In this document: positions 1 to 8,184 of the stretch, piece after piece | Layout: every line of letters starts with the position of its first letter | Numbering within the stretch: position 1 is the stretch's first letter | Origin: Bacteroidota bacterium | GTDB lineage: Bacteria > Bacteroidota > Ignavibacteria > Kryptoniales > JAKASW01 | Reading direction: 5' to 3' | Assembly: GCA_021825585.1 (NCBI GenBank) | Contig: JAKAGT010000004.1 | Location: forward strand, 62,001 to 126,000 | Length of the DNA: 64,000 nucleotides | Position numbers and translations under genes: made by a program | Notes under the pieces: generated by a model | What the model was told of the DNA's origin: nothing | Databases searched by the model: none | What the model saw: the letters and a program-made list of their open reading frames with translations, nothing else

Positions 1-370
1 GGGCGTTGGGAAGCGAGGTCCTCTTGCCTGCAGCGCCGCCCGCGAGCAGAACCGCCCCCATGCTTGCTGCCAGGCCGACACACGTGGTCGCAACATCCGG
101 CCTGATATACTGCATGGTATCGTAAACCGCCAAGCCTGCCGAGACGCTGCCGCCGGGACTGTTGATATAGAGATTTATGTCCTTGCTCGGTTCTTCGCTC
201 TCGAGGAAGAGAAGTTGAGCGATTACAAGACTCGCGACAGTGTCATCGATTTGCGTACCGATGAAGATGATTCTTTCCTTCAGCAGCCTCGAGAAGATAT
301 CGTAGGCCCGTTCGCCGCGACCCGTCTGCTCGATTACGTAGGGAATTGTAAGTTGGTTGTAGATTTCCAT
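1..370 (-). CDS. clpP: ATP-dependent Clp protease proteolytic subunit ClpP (partial)
   Basis: Serine peptidase subunit that stacks as a tetradecamer and degrades proteins fed to it by Clp ATPases in the cytoplasm. The first 123 residues are present, read from the ATG whose complement lies at 368-370. Visible are the oxyanion-hole glycines in [10 protein letters not shown] (residues 70-79) and the catalytic serine S103 in GLAASMGA. The window ends before the catalytic His and Asp, so the gene is incomplete only because of the edge. It starts 4 bases after the tig stop, which is the common bacterial tig-clpP order and implies co-transcription. Identification is firm. Confidence 0.96.
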   Translation of the reverse strand, partial: MEIYNQLTIPYVIEQTGRGERAYDIFSRLLKERIIFIGTQIDDTVASLVIAQLLFLESEEPSKDINLYINSPGGSVSAGLAVYDTMQYIRPDVATTCVGLAASMGAVLLAGGAAGKRTSLPNA

Positions 371-374
371 TTAG

Positions 375-1661
375 TCAGTCCTCGTGTTCGTGTGTCGGTT
401 CTTTGTCGACAACCTTTATTTCAGCATTGTCAACGATGAAATTAAACATCTCGTTGAACAACAGTTTGTTCTTAACATCGTTTGAATTCTTGTAGAAATC
501 AAGCAGTTTGTTCCGATCCATCCTGTACTTCGACGCCTCGTCGTCCGCCGTTCGCTCCAGTACCGCATCGTCCACCTTAAGACCTTCTTTCTGTATTATG
601 GCCGCGGCGAGGAGATTCCATTTGACCGCACGTATCGACGATTCTCTGTAGCGTTCCTTGACTAAACTTTCGTCCACTTCCTGGTTCCGCGACTCTTTCT
701 TCAATTCTTCTATGAGGTCGTTCAAGTAATCTTCGACCATGCTATCAGGAACTTCGAACTCATTCGTTTTCAGAAGCTCTTCCGCAATTTTGCTCCGGAG
801 TTCTTCTTCTGCTTTTTCTTCATAGTAATGCTCAAGTTCCCGCTCGATGTCTTTCTTGAGCGCGTCCAGGCTCTCCATCTTCCCGCCAGATACCTTCTTC
901 GCAAATTCATCGGTAAGATCGGGCATCACGTATTTCTCGAGCTTCTTCACCAGTACCTTGAACGGTTTCTTCCCGGTAGGTTCACCTTTCTTGCCATAAG
1001 TCTCGAGTTCCATATTGAACTCATCGCCGGGCTTGCTTTTCACGAGCCTGTCGCGTATTTCGCTGAGTTCCGGTGCCTTGCTCCTGAGATCTATCCGGTA
1101 GTTCTCCCTGCGCTGTCCGATCAAGGGTACACCTTTTTCATCGATGACCTGAAGGTCGACCGTGGCCATAGCCCTCTCGTTTTCCAGCGAATCTGTCTCC
1201 TGCAGCTCCGCGTTTGCCTCCTGGATATGCATCAGCTCATGCTCTACACTCTCAGGAAGAATCCGGTACATCGACCTTTCGAGCTTCATTCCCCTGTAAT
1301 CCCTGGGCTCAATATCAGGAACTACTTCGTATGTCAGACGGAAATGGAGGGGCTCCCCGATTTTTCTTTCGTCGAGATTGTAGTCGACGACCCCTGCCAC
1401 CTTCGTGTTCTCTTTCTCAAAAATTCCCTTGACGATTTCGTTCACAATGTCCGGAATCGATTCGGATTCAATATCTTCGCCGTACCTCTTCTTCACTATG
1501 GCAAGAGGAGTCTTCCCCTTTCTGAAACCCGGCACGGCCGCATTACGCTGAAATTCCGTATATGCACTCTCAAATTTATTTTTTACCTGCTCATCTTCTG
1601 CAGTTGCAGTCACCTCGAGTTGCTTCTTTAGTCCACCTAAATCTACGATGTTGTAATCCAC
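375..1661 (-). CDS. tig: Trigger factor, ribosome-associated chaperone
   Basis: Cytoplasmic chaperone and peptidyl-prolyl isomerase that binds ribosomal protein L23 at the tunnel exit. It is 428 residues, a normal length. The N-terminal ribosome-binding domain carries the signature VPGFRKGKTP near residues 44-53. The middle FKBP-like region (about 155-240) follows, and then the helical, Glu/Lys-rich C-terminal arms. The charged tail ends in KEPTHEHED. The gene lies directly upstream of clpP with a 4-base gap, so the two probably form one operon transcribed away from the tRNA locus. The start codon ATG at 1659-1661 is preceded by an AAAAGGAGAAA ribosome-binding site. Confidence 0.96.
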   Translation of the reverse strand: MDYNIVDLGGLKKQLEVTATAEDEQVKNKFESAYTEFQRNAAVPGFRKGKTPLAIVKKRYGEDIESESIPDIVNEIVKGIFEKENTKVAGVVDYNLDERKIGEPLHFRLTYEVVPDIEPRDYRGMKLERSMYRILPESVEHELMHIQEANAELQETDSLENERAMATVDLQVIDEKGVPLIGQRRENYRIDLRSKAPELSEIRDRLVKSKPGDEFNMELETYGKKGEPTGKKPFKVLVKKLEKYVMPDLTDEFAKKVSGGKMESLDALKKDIERELEHYYEEKAEEELRSKIAEELLKTNEFEVPDSMVEDYLNDLIEELKKESRNQEVDESLVKERYRESSIRAVKWNLLAAAIIQKEGLKVDDAVLERTADDEASKYRMDRNKLLDFYKNSNDVKNKLLFNEMFNFIVDNAEIKVVDKEPTHEHED

Positions 1662-1682
1662 TTTTTCTCCTTTTGATTAATG

Positions 1683-1876
1683 TGCGAGAGAGGGGACTTG
1701 AACCCCTACGAGTTTCCTCATCCCGCAAAACCCTCCTTGCCTTCGTGGGTAGAGGGGGAGTCGAACCCCCATCCCGTTCCCGGGACTAGCTCCTAAGGCT
1801 AGCGCGTCTGCCAGTTCCGCCATCTACCCGCTGAAGAGTTTTGCGGGACGCGTCTGCCAAATTCCGCCACTCTCGC
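1683..1876 (-). other. Split class II tRNA-Leu-like gene enclosing another tRNA
   Basis: On the minus strand the outer ends fold as a class II tRNA: acceptor stem GCGAGAG/CTCTCGC (1870-1876 with 1684-1690), D-arm GCGG...CGC with GGCAGA loop, anticodon-stem halves TCCCG/CGGGA (1844-1848 with 1721-1725), a GAG-GAAA-CTC variable arm, and a T-arm AGGGG/CCCCT with TTCAAGT loop. Between the anticodon-stem halves sits about 118 nt that includes a complete tRNA-Leu(UAG). The bases next to the stem (CAAAAC and GTTTTG) are themselves complementary, so the stem grows to 11 bp (1838-1848 with 1721-1731). Removing one contiguous segment never leaves a 7-nt loop with U33, so a simple intron is unlikely. 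It could be a relic, a scaffold or a truly split tRNA. CCA is not encoded. Confidence 0.6.
1746..1829 (-). tRNA. tRNA-Leu (anticodon UAG)
   Basis: A complete class II tRNA of 84 nt including the discriminator A. Acceptor stem GGGTAGA pairs with TCTACCC. The D-arm is GCGG/CGC with GGCAGA in the loop, and the anticodon stem CTAGC/GCTAG encloses the loop CTTAGGA, so the anticodon is TAG (reads CUA leucine codons). The long variable arm is CCCG-GGAA-CGGG, and the T-stem GGGGG/CCCCC encloses TTCGACT. CCA is not encoded; the discriminator is followed by CGA. The gene lies wholly inside the anticodon region of another tRNA-like sequence, so its 5' and 3' processing would cut the outer structure. Confidence 0.95.
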
Positions 1877-2085
1877 AGGTCTTAAAATATAACCTTTGGA
1901 GGCCCAATCTTCAAAGACAGCCTGCCCCCCTTCCCACGCCTCAAATTCGACCAATTCCGCCGAATACGAGATGTGTTAGGGTTCCGACCTGCCTGCCGCG
2001 CGTTGAAGTGCCAGGGGCTTCAGGACGGTCGGTTCGCGGGTCTACACCCGGAATAGTTGGCAGTGACTCATTTTCAATCTCAATT

Positions 2086-2144
2086 GTCACCCCGAACCTG
2101 CTTCTGGGTCCAAAAATCAGATGCTGAATCAAGTTCAGCATGAC
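2086..2144. repeat. GTC...GAC intergenic palindromic repeat
   Basis: The 59-bp element begins GTCACCCCGAAC and ends CAGCATGAC, and contains the hairpin TGCTGAA-TCAAG-TTCAGCA. The pattern of terminal GTCA/TGAC with internal dyads resembles the short intergenic repeats common in many bacterial genomes. Related elements occur in this window at 8086-8142 and 50595-50649. It lies between the tRNA locus and thiL. The rest of 1877-2085 shows no gene. Confidence 0.6.
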
Positions 2145-2220
2145 GAATCGCGCAAACCGAGTCACCGCCGAAAAATTTGATTTGCGTGCCACTTTGACTA
2201 TTTTTCCCAAGGAGGAAAAA

Positions 2221-3285
2221 TTGGAGATCAAATTCACACCCATTTCAACGGTCGGAGAATTCGGACTGATAGACAAATTCAGCACAGCGGCCTCGCATTT
2301 CTCCAATCCGGTCATCGTTCAGGGAATCGGCGACGACGCCGCAACAATCAAGCCTTCTCAGGGCAAGCTCACCGTGGTGACTACGGATATTCTCATCCAG
2401 GGAATCCACTTCGACTTATCGTATACGTCGATGAGCCATCTCGGTCGAAAGTCTGCGGCCGCAAATCTGAGCGACATAGCCGCAATGTCCGCGCTCCCAA
2501 CCGCCGCTTTCGTCTCTCTCGGTATACATTCCAATCTTAGCGTGGAGATGATCGGTGAATTCTACTCTTCGCTCACCGATGAGCTGGGAAAGCATCATTG
2601 CGTAATTGCCGGAGGCGATACTTCCGCTTCGCCGATCGGTTTCGTAGTCAATCTGACGCTTTTGGGCGAAGTCGAGCCCGACAGGCGCACTACAAGGAAC
2701 GGGGCCGTTGCAGGCGATATTGTCTGCGTCACCGGTGACCTCGGACGCGCTCATGCCGGTCTGAAAATTCTTCAGAGAGAAAAGAACAGGTATATCGAGG
2801 CCGGCCAGCCTGCGGATTTTACTCCTAACTTCGAGGGATATGACGACGCCCTGCAGAAACATCTCCTCCCCGCAGCACGTGTAGAGTTCGCAAGAGAGAT
2901 CACGGATAAGATCCGGGTGCATTCAATGATCGACATAAGTGACGGACTTCTTTCCGATATGCTCCACATTTGCAAGGCGAGCGGAATCTCGGTAGAGATC
3001 GAAGAGGAGTTGATCCCGATAGACCCGATCACGAGACGAATTGCAGAAGGTCTCGGCGAAAATCCTCTCGATTATGCCCTTTACGGAGGTGAAGATTTCG
3101 AGCTGGCGTTTACGATAGCCGAGGACGACTTCAAGAAACTTTATTCACTCGAAGGAAATGTTCGGGCAATCGGAAGAGTGAGATCCGGCAGCCCGGAGGT
3201 TTCCGTTAAGCGCCTCGACGGTAAGACCGATAAATTCACCGACTTCCCGTCTTATCAGCATTTTGTAAAAGGGGATCCGTCTTAG
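2221..3285 (+). CDS. thiL: Thiamine-monophosphate kinase
   Basis: Phosphorylates thiamine monophosphate to thiamine diphosphate with ATP, the last step of the cofactor pathway. Family motifs are present: the N-terminal GEFGLIDKF, GIGDDAA (nucleotide/Mg binding), TTDILIQGIHF, the GGDTSASP segment, DISDGLLSDMLHI, and YGGEDFELAFT near the C-terminus. I chose the TTG at 2221 because AAGGAGG (2210-2216) sits just upstream, giving 354 residues. The longer frame from 2140 would start inside a palindromic repeat. The 3' end overlaps the convergent phosphodiesterase gene by 4 bases. No TPP riboswitch is visible upstream. Confidence 0.93.
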   Translation: MEIKFTPISTVGEFGLIDKFSTAASHFSNPVIVQGIGDDAATIKPSQGKLTVVTTDILIQGIHFDLSYTSMSHLGRKSAAANLSDIAAMSALPTAAFVSLGIHSNLSVEMIGEFYSSLTDELGKHHCVIAGGDTSASPIGFVVNLTLLGEVEPDRRTTRNGAVAGDIVCVTGDLGRAHAGLKILQREKNRYIEAGQPADFTPNFEGYDDALQKHLLPAARVEFAREITDKIRVHSMIDISDGLLSDMLHICKASGISVEIEEELIPIDPITRRIAEGLGENPLDYALYGGEDFELAFTIAEDDFKKLYSLEGNVRAIGRVRSGSPEVSVKRLDGKTDKFTDFPSYQHFVKGDPS

Positions 3286-4046
3286 CCCAGGATTTTTTTC
3301 GCCAAAGAGTGCACGGCTGCGGGGTTGTCTGAAATGACACCATCCACGCCCAGCCTTATCATCTTCTCTATTCTGCGGATACCGTTGACGGTGTAAACGA
3401 AGACCTTCAGACCGAGATGATGGAAGGCCGTCACTGTTGCCTGATTCAGAAAGAGATGATTCAACACGACTCCCTGGGCATTATACTGCAGCGGGAACGA
3501 CCGCGGGGTAGGATTCAGATTGTGCCGGTAAAGCGGCGCGAAACGAAGGTGTGGAGAGCGAACGTGCAAAACGCGAAGAGCTTCCAGGTTGAAAGATGAG
3601 AAGACGACCTCATCGTTCATTCGGTGCCGCTCTACGGTTTTGATGCATCGTTCCACTAGCTGCGAGACCCCGTTGTGGCGGCGGTGCTTCAGTTCGATAT
3701 TCAGTCTGACTTTCCCCCTTGCGAGCTCGAGCACTTCATCGAGAAGCGGCACTCTCTCGGACCGGAACCTCTGGCTGAACCAGGTTCCCGCGTCGAGAGA
3801 CTTTATGTAGTGTAAATCCGTCTTGCCGATAACGCCGCTGCCGTCGGTGGTCCTGCCCAGACGGTAATCATGAAACACTATCACATGGTCATCGCCGGTC
3901 AACATCACATCCATCTCGAGCATATTGGCACCTGCATCGATTGCCTTCTCGAACGCGACGAGCGTGTTCTCAGGCGCTATCGCAGAGAATCCGCGATGAG
4001 CAACGTTATAGAACTTTACCCCATCTCCGAAAAGTGAACGAATCAT
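3282..4046 (-). CDS. Glycerophosphodiester phosphodiesterase
   Basis: Hydrolyses glycerophosphodiesters to glycerol-3-phosphate and an alcohol, or acts on related phosphodiesters. The GDPD TIM-barrel signature is clear: AHRGFSAIAPENT near the N-terminus (catalytic His and metal-binding Glu), then EMDVMLTGDDHVIVFHD with the second His, then LNIELK, and a C-terminal VNGIRRIEKMIRLGVDGVISDNP. At 254 residues it is the usual bacterial size. It has no signal peptide, so it is probably cytoplasmic. Its stop codon overlaps that of the convergent thiL gene. The exact substrate cannot be read from sequence. Confidence 0.93.
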   Translation of the reverse strand: MIRSLFGDGVKFYNVAHRGFSAIAPENTLVAFEKAIDAGANMLEMDVMLTGDDHVIVFHDYRLGRTTDGSGVIGKTDLHYIKSLDAGTWFSQRFRSERVPLLDEVLELARGKVRLNIELKHRRHNGVSQLVERCIKTVERHRMNDEVVFSSFNLEALRVLHVRSPHLRFAPLYRHNLNPTPRSFPLQYNAQGVVLNHLFLNQATVTAFHHLGLKVFVYTVNGIRRIEKMIRLGVDGVISDNPAAVHSLAKKILG

Positions 4047-4050
4047 ATTA

Positions 4051-4110
4051 GCTGTCAGCCGTCGGCAGCCGACAGTCAGTCTTTACCGGGAGCCGACTGC
4101 CGAAGGCTGA
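4051..4110. repeat. Degenerate 7-bp-period tract (GCTGTCA type)
   Basis: About eight successive degenerate heptamers, such as GCTGTCA then GCCGTCG, occupy the gap between the GDPD gene and the next lipoprotein gene. It is the same class of tract as those at 12327, 13358, 24785, 35918, 41331 and 53312. The core word differs between loci while the period of seven is kept. Confidence 0.55.
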
Positions 4111-4119
4111 TTGCTATCA

Positions 4120-5145
4120 TCATTTGAACTTGATGCTCGAAACTGCAGTTTCGAAGGCGTGTTCGAAGTCTGCACTGTATTTCTTCTGGCTTTGTTCATT
4201 CCAGGTCAGGATGACTCTGATCCAGTTATCGTTCTTCACCACGAAGTAGACGCGTCTCTGAATACCTCTCATCGGCGAATAGGAAATCAGGTATGCCGGA
4301 AGTCCGTCGAGCTGAATTTTCTGACTCTTGGCGCCCGGGTAATTGCCCTTATTCTGGTCGAAAACCTTATCGACGCTCAGTTTCTTAGCATCGAGCACAT
4401 CGACCAGTATGGTGCAATCCTGGAAGTAACCCTGAATAGTGACCGAAGTCTTGATGTCTCCGGATGGTCCCTTCGGTGTTGCGGCGAAATTGTCGGGATA
4501 TTGGATCGAGAAATAACTGTTATCATAGGACTTTGTCGTCTGGGACGGTATCAAGTCGTCAGGAAGCTGCTGCTTGGCCACCGCCTTCGGGATAATGCGG
4601 TAAGTTGACCGTACGGTATCGAACACATCGGAGTAGCGCTTGAACTCATTATTAAATCCTGCTACTTCGTAGCCGTACACCATACTGTCGACAACCGTCA
4701 GAACGCGGTAGGAATAGACCGTATTCTTACTGTCGATTTTCAGGGCGTATGGAATCTTCACCGCGGGATTTCCCGCCAGAGTTGTCTGAACATCCGGATC
4801 AATCTGTGCCTGCTCCGTCCTCAATGAATCCTTGAACTGCTGCACTACATAGTCGAGCGACTTTGCGCCTGCGCTGTCGACGAAGGCATATATTTTCACG
4901 CCTGCCTTCGAACTGGAAGTAGGATCAAAGAACCTGTTCGCGGCGTCGTTGGAGTTGTAGACCCACAATTTCCCGGGGAGTGCGGATTGCGGCCAACCAA
5001 CCGGGACCTTGATTGTGAAAAGGTTGGAGCTATCTCTAAACTCCTGCAATGCCGGGACTGCCACTGGTGTGCTCTTCTGGCATGCCGAGAAGGTGACTGC
5101 CAGGAACATGAGAATTAACAACTCTTTAACAGTTTTTGAATGCAT
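4120..5145 (-). CDS. Secreted lipoprotein of unknown function
   Basis: I do not recognise a family with certainty. The 341-residue protein starts with a lipoprotein signal, with lipobox FSAC around residues 17-20 (MHSKTVKELLILMF then LAVTFSAC), so it is probably anchored in the envelope. The rest looks like two similar segments of about 150 residues. Each has a phrase of the type FTIKVPVGWPQ or FSIQYPDNFAA and ends in a strand-rich stretch, suggesting a duplicated PsbP/DUF1795-like fold that senses or binds something outside the cell. The start at 5145 was chosen over the upstream in-frame Met at 5376 because AGAGGAG precedes it and the signal peptide begins there. Confidence 0.8.
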   Translation of the reverse strand: MHSKTVKELLILMFLAVTFSACQKSTPVAVPALQEFRDSSNLFTIKVPVGWPQSALPGKLWVYNSNDAANRFFDPTSSSKAGVKIYAFVDSAGAKSLDYVVQQFKDSLRTEQAQIDPDVQTTLAGNPAVKIPYALKIDSKNTVYSYRVLTVVDSMVYGYEVAGFNNEFKRYSDVFDTVRSTYRIIPKAVAKQQLPDDLIPSQTTKSYDNSYFSIQYPDNFAATPKGPSGDIKTSVTIQGYFQDCTILVDVLDAKKLSVDKVFDQNKGNYPGAKSQKIQLDGLPAYLISYSPMRGIQRRVYFVVKNDNWIRVILTWNEQSQKKYSADFEHAFETAVSSIKFK

Positions 5146-5460
5146 TTTGCGCTCCTCTATTTGATCTGCCTGACTCTCATCCCGCAGGTCCGTATATCGA
5201 TTTGAATCAGACCGTGTTGGGACGCGGAAATATATGAAGCTTCGGGAGAAATAACAACATTTAAACTTTGGGCCGGGTGTGCACGTGCGACAAATTTGTA
5301 AAAAACATTTTTGTCGCAGACCTACTTGGGCTCCCGGACAACTTACCTCGCTTGAACGCCGAAGATCAGAATTCAACCGTCACGAATCCCCCGATAAGGA
5401 TGGAATTCTGCCATTGTTGCCTTAAATTTATCCAGTCAAACAAATTTGTGAGAGGCAATC
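5146..5460. other. Divergent intergenic region
   Basis: This 315-bp stretch separates the divergent lipoprotein and S46 peptidase genes and must hold both promoters. I see AT-rich blocks around 5235-5310 and 5420-5450 but no clear conserved promoter, hairpin or small gene. Confidence 0.4.
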
Positions 5461-7641
5461 ATGGCATTTTCTAACCTTAAAAAGTTCTCAGCGGTGTTGA
5501 TCGCGACTGTGCTCACAATGGCGGGCTGTTCAACCTACCAGGTGACGAAATCGTCCCTTCACACCTATTTCAATCCGGACACCGTCAAGGCGGGCAGATT
5601 TGACAACGGGAAGATGTGGACATTTGACAATCCTCCGACAAAATATTTTGAGCAGGAGTATAAATTCGCTCCCGATTCGGCTTGGTTTGCAAAGACAAGG
5701 CTCTCGGCCCTCAGGCTGCCGGGATGCACGGCATCGTTTATTTCCGAAGACGGCCTGGTCCTGACCAATCACCACTGTGCTCGTTACGCACTGGACAAGG
5801 TCAACAAGCCGGGGGAAGATCTTCCGGACAGCGGTTTCTACGCTCCTACTCTTGCGGACGAGAGGAAAGTCGAGGGGATGTATGCCGACCAGCTCGTCCT
5901 AATCAAGGACGTCACTCCGGAAGTGCAGAAGGCTTTCGAGACAGGCACTAACGCACAGGAGAAAGTTGCAAACGGCAACGCAGAAATTCAGAAGATCCAA
6001 AAGGAATACTGGAAAAAGTACAAGGAGGAAACACCGGCGGACTCTATGCTGTTCCAGGTGGTCAGCTTCTACAACGGGGCCAAGTATTCGCTTTACGGAT
6101 ATCATCGCTACACGGATGTCAGATTAGTCTTCGCACCGCAGATGATAGTCGCGTACTTCGGCGGCGACTACGACAACTTCACTTATCCGCGATATGACCT
6201 CGACTTCGCACTGTTCAGGATATATGGAAGCGACGGCAAACCTCTCCACTCGCCTGATTACTTCAAATGGAGCAAGGAAGGAGCCAATGAAGGTCAACCC
6301 GTATTTGTAATTGGAAACCCCGGAAGAACCAGCAGGCTCCTGTCGGTGGCCCAATTGAAGTTCATGCGGGATTATCTCTATCCGTACTACCTGGAATACC
6401 TCGGGAACCTCGCGAACGTCTACACCAAGTATATCGCAAATCATCCCGACAAAAAACTCGAGTACCAGACCAGATTGTTCGGCATCTCGAATTCCCAGAA
6501 GGCGATTAACGGTTATCTCGGCGGACTTCGCGACGCCTACCTGATGGCAAGGAAGGAAGCCTTCGAGAGAGATTTCATGAAGAAAGTGGAAGACAACCCG
6601 ACTCTGGAACAGAAATACGGTTCGGCCTGGAAGGATTTGTCGAGAATAGAGAGCGAGAAGGGAAAGGTCTTTCCTGAGATGGTTTCCTACGACGTATTCG
6701 GGCGCGGCGGCTCCGGTTACTTCAGCATAGCCGCGAAGCTCATTAGATATGCGGAACAGATGAAACTCCCCGAGGAAAGCCGTCCGGCGGACATGCGCGG
6801 TGCAAAGCTCGACACGTTCAAGCTGAAATTCTTCCCGAAGGACTTCAGCAAGGAGCTTGAGACGGCTATCCTGGCAACACAGCTGGGCATGTTGCAATCG
6901 AACTTCGGCACCAGCAACGAGGCATTCAACACGCTGCTCGAAGGGCGGACGCCGGACAACGCCGCCGATTACCTGGCCGGAAAATCGGCACTCGGTGACA
7001 GTGCAGAAGTTGTGGCTTTGTTGAACGGATCCCCCGAAGCGATACTCGATTCGACCGACCCGTTTATCCGGTACGTCCTTGCCACGCAAAAGAAAGCGAT
7101 GGAGCTCCAGTCACAGTACGGCAAGCTTTCGGCAGAAGAGACAGCCGATAATATCCTGCTCGGGCGTGCACTCTATGATGTATACGGTTCCGAGATTCCG
7201 CCTGATGCAACGTTCACGCTCAGAATCGCGGACGGAGTGGTCAAAGGATATCCATACAACGGGACGATTGCCCCGCCGCATACAACGTTCTACGGATTGT
7301 ACAACAGATACTACAGCTTCGGCAAAGAGTATCCGTGGAGCCTCCCATCGGTCTGGCAGAACCCGCCTTCAGACTTCAACCTGAGCACACCGCTCGACTT
7401 TGTAGCGACAAACGACATTATCGGCGGCAACTCGGGCAGCGCGGTCATAAATGAAAATCGTCACGTGGTCGGACTCATCTTCGACGGAAACATCGAGAGT
7501 CTGCCGGGCGATTTCATCTATGTACCCGCCGTAAACCGGTCAGTTGCTGTGAGTTCGATGGCCATCCCCGAAGCGCTGAAATATATTTATCATGCCGACA
7601 GGCTGGTGAGTGAAATAAAGGATGGGAAGATAGAGCAGTAA
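5461..7641 (+). CDS. S46 family dipeptidyl-peptidase, DPP7-like lipoprotein
   Basis: Exported serine exopeptidase that removes N-terminal dipeptides from peptides, feeding amino-acid catabolism. The N-terminus is a lipoprotein signal with lipobox TMAGC at about residue 23. The chymotrypsin-like core shows the His in TNHHCA (residues 103-107) and the nucleophile S658 in GGNSGSAV. Length 726 is typical. In this family the residue equivalent to Porphyromonas DPP11 Arg673 sets specificity. Here it is Gly676 (in IFDGN), as in DPP7, which implies preference for non-acidic, hydrophobic penultimate residues. A strong terminator follows. Function call is firm; specificity is inferred. Confidence 0.93.
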   Translation: MAFSNLKKFSAVLIATVLTMAGCSTYQVTKSSLHTYFNPDTVKAGRFDNGKMWTFDNPPTKYFEQEYKFAPDSAWFAKTRLSALRLPGCTASFISEDGLVLTNHHCARYALDKVNKPGEDLPDSGFYAPTLADERKVEGMYADQLVLIKDVTPEVQKAFETGTNAQEKVANGNAEIQKIQKEYWKKYKEETPADSMLFQVVSFYNGAKYSLYGYHRYTDVRLVFAPQMIVAYFGGDYDNFTYPRYDLDFALFRIYGSDGKPLHSPDYFKWSKEGANEGQPVFVIGNPGRTSRLLSVAQLKFMRDYLYPYYLEYLGNLANVYTKYIANHPDKKLEYQTRLFGISNSQKAINGYLGGLRDAYLMARKEAFERDFMKKVEDNPTLEQKYGSAWKDLSRIESEKGKVFPEMVSYDVFGRGGSGYFSIAAKLIRYAEQMKLPEESRPADMRGAKLDTFKLKFFPKDFSKELETAILATQLGMLQSNFGTSNEAFNTLLEGRTPDNAADYLAGKSALGDSAEVVALLNGSPEAILDSTDPFIRYVLATQKKAMELQSQYGKLSAEETADNILLGRALYDVYGSEIPPDATFTLRIADGVVKGYPYNGTIAPPHTTFYGLYNRYYSFGKEYPWSLPSVWQNPPSDFNLSTPLDFVATNDIIGGNSGSAVINENRHVVGLIFDGNIESLPGDFIYVPAVNRSVAVSSMAIPEALKYIYHADRLVSEIKDGKIEQ

Positions 7642-7666
7642 TAGATCGTAATTTAGAATCAGGCAG

Positions 7667-7700
7667 TGACCGCCGTTCAAAAACCGGCGGTCATTTTTTT
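7667..7700 (+). terminator. Rho-independent terminator
   Basis: Perfect stem TGACCGCCG/CGGCGGTCA with a 9-nt loop, followed by TTTTTTT. It is 25 bases after the S46 peptidase stop codon. Its right arm coincides with the last codons of the convergent M20 remnant. Confidence 0.92.
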
Positions 7701-8047
7701 ATTCCTTCCTTTTTCCCCGCAAGTCTATCGTAAAGCACAACCACCGTCTTTATCCCGCCAAAGAAATGCCTCAGGTACAAATGCTCGTTGGGGGCGTGGC
7801 TGTTTTCGTCCGGCAGACCAAAGCCCAGAGGAACCACAGGGGCATCCAATGCTTCCTGAAAAGCCAGCACCTCCGGAATGGATCCACCCTCCCGACTATA
7901 GAACGGCTTCCCGCCGGATACTTCCTCCAATGCCTCGGCCGCCGCTTTCACGGCAGGATGGTCGATAGGAGTCAGCGAGGGTTCACCGCTGTGCATCTTC
8001 CTGACAGAGACGCGAACAGTCAGCGGAGCTATTTGCCTGACGTGCAA
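7691..8047 (-). pseudogene. M20 family dipeptidase, 5'-truncated remnant
   Basis: The 118-residue frame matches only the C-terminal end of M20 (ArgE/DapE/CPG2-type) metallodipeptidases. The segment PFYSREGGSIPEV and the following PLGFGLPDENSHAPNEHL, which carries the last metal-binding His, are typical of the final third of such enzymes, which are normally about 450 residues. The metal-binding N-terminal half is missing. Upstream sequence at 8057-8184 is a block of palindromic repeats and then another gene, so the 5' part has been lost. It may be unexpressed; an intact copy may exist elsewhere. Confidence 0.75.
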
Positions 8048-8056
8048 TGAAAAACT

Positions 8057-8184
8057 CCTCGACGCAAGCGTCGAGGTATCGTTCGGTCATGCCAGCGAAC
8101 GCTGGCATCCAGTTTCTGGATTCCGGCTTTCGCCGGAATGACGCCGCGAGCGGCGGGCGGGGAATGTAACCCTGAGTGATTCAA
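8057..8184. repeat. Composite array of palindromic repeats
   Basis: Three adjoining dyads: CCTCGACG-CAAG-CGTCGAGG (8057-8076); a GTCATGCC...GGAATGAC element with internal hairpins GCCAGCG/CGCTGGC and TTCCGGC/GCCGGAA (8086-8142); and CGCCGCGAGCGGCG followed by GGGGAATGTAACCC and GATTCAA (8142-8184). The last part recurs at 24697-24735. The array lies exactly at the broken 5' end of the M20 remnant and abuts the DPP III stop codon. Confidence 0.7.

Noticed and set aside
1726-1843. Group I intron in the outer tRNA
   Set aside because: The insert is only about 118 nt, mostly a tRNA, with no visible P3-P7 core; no excision gives a normal loop.
2140-2220. Longer thiL start at 2140
   Set aside because: It would begin inside a palindromic repeat; the TTG at 2221 has AAGGAGG and matches the family N-terminus.
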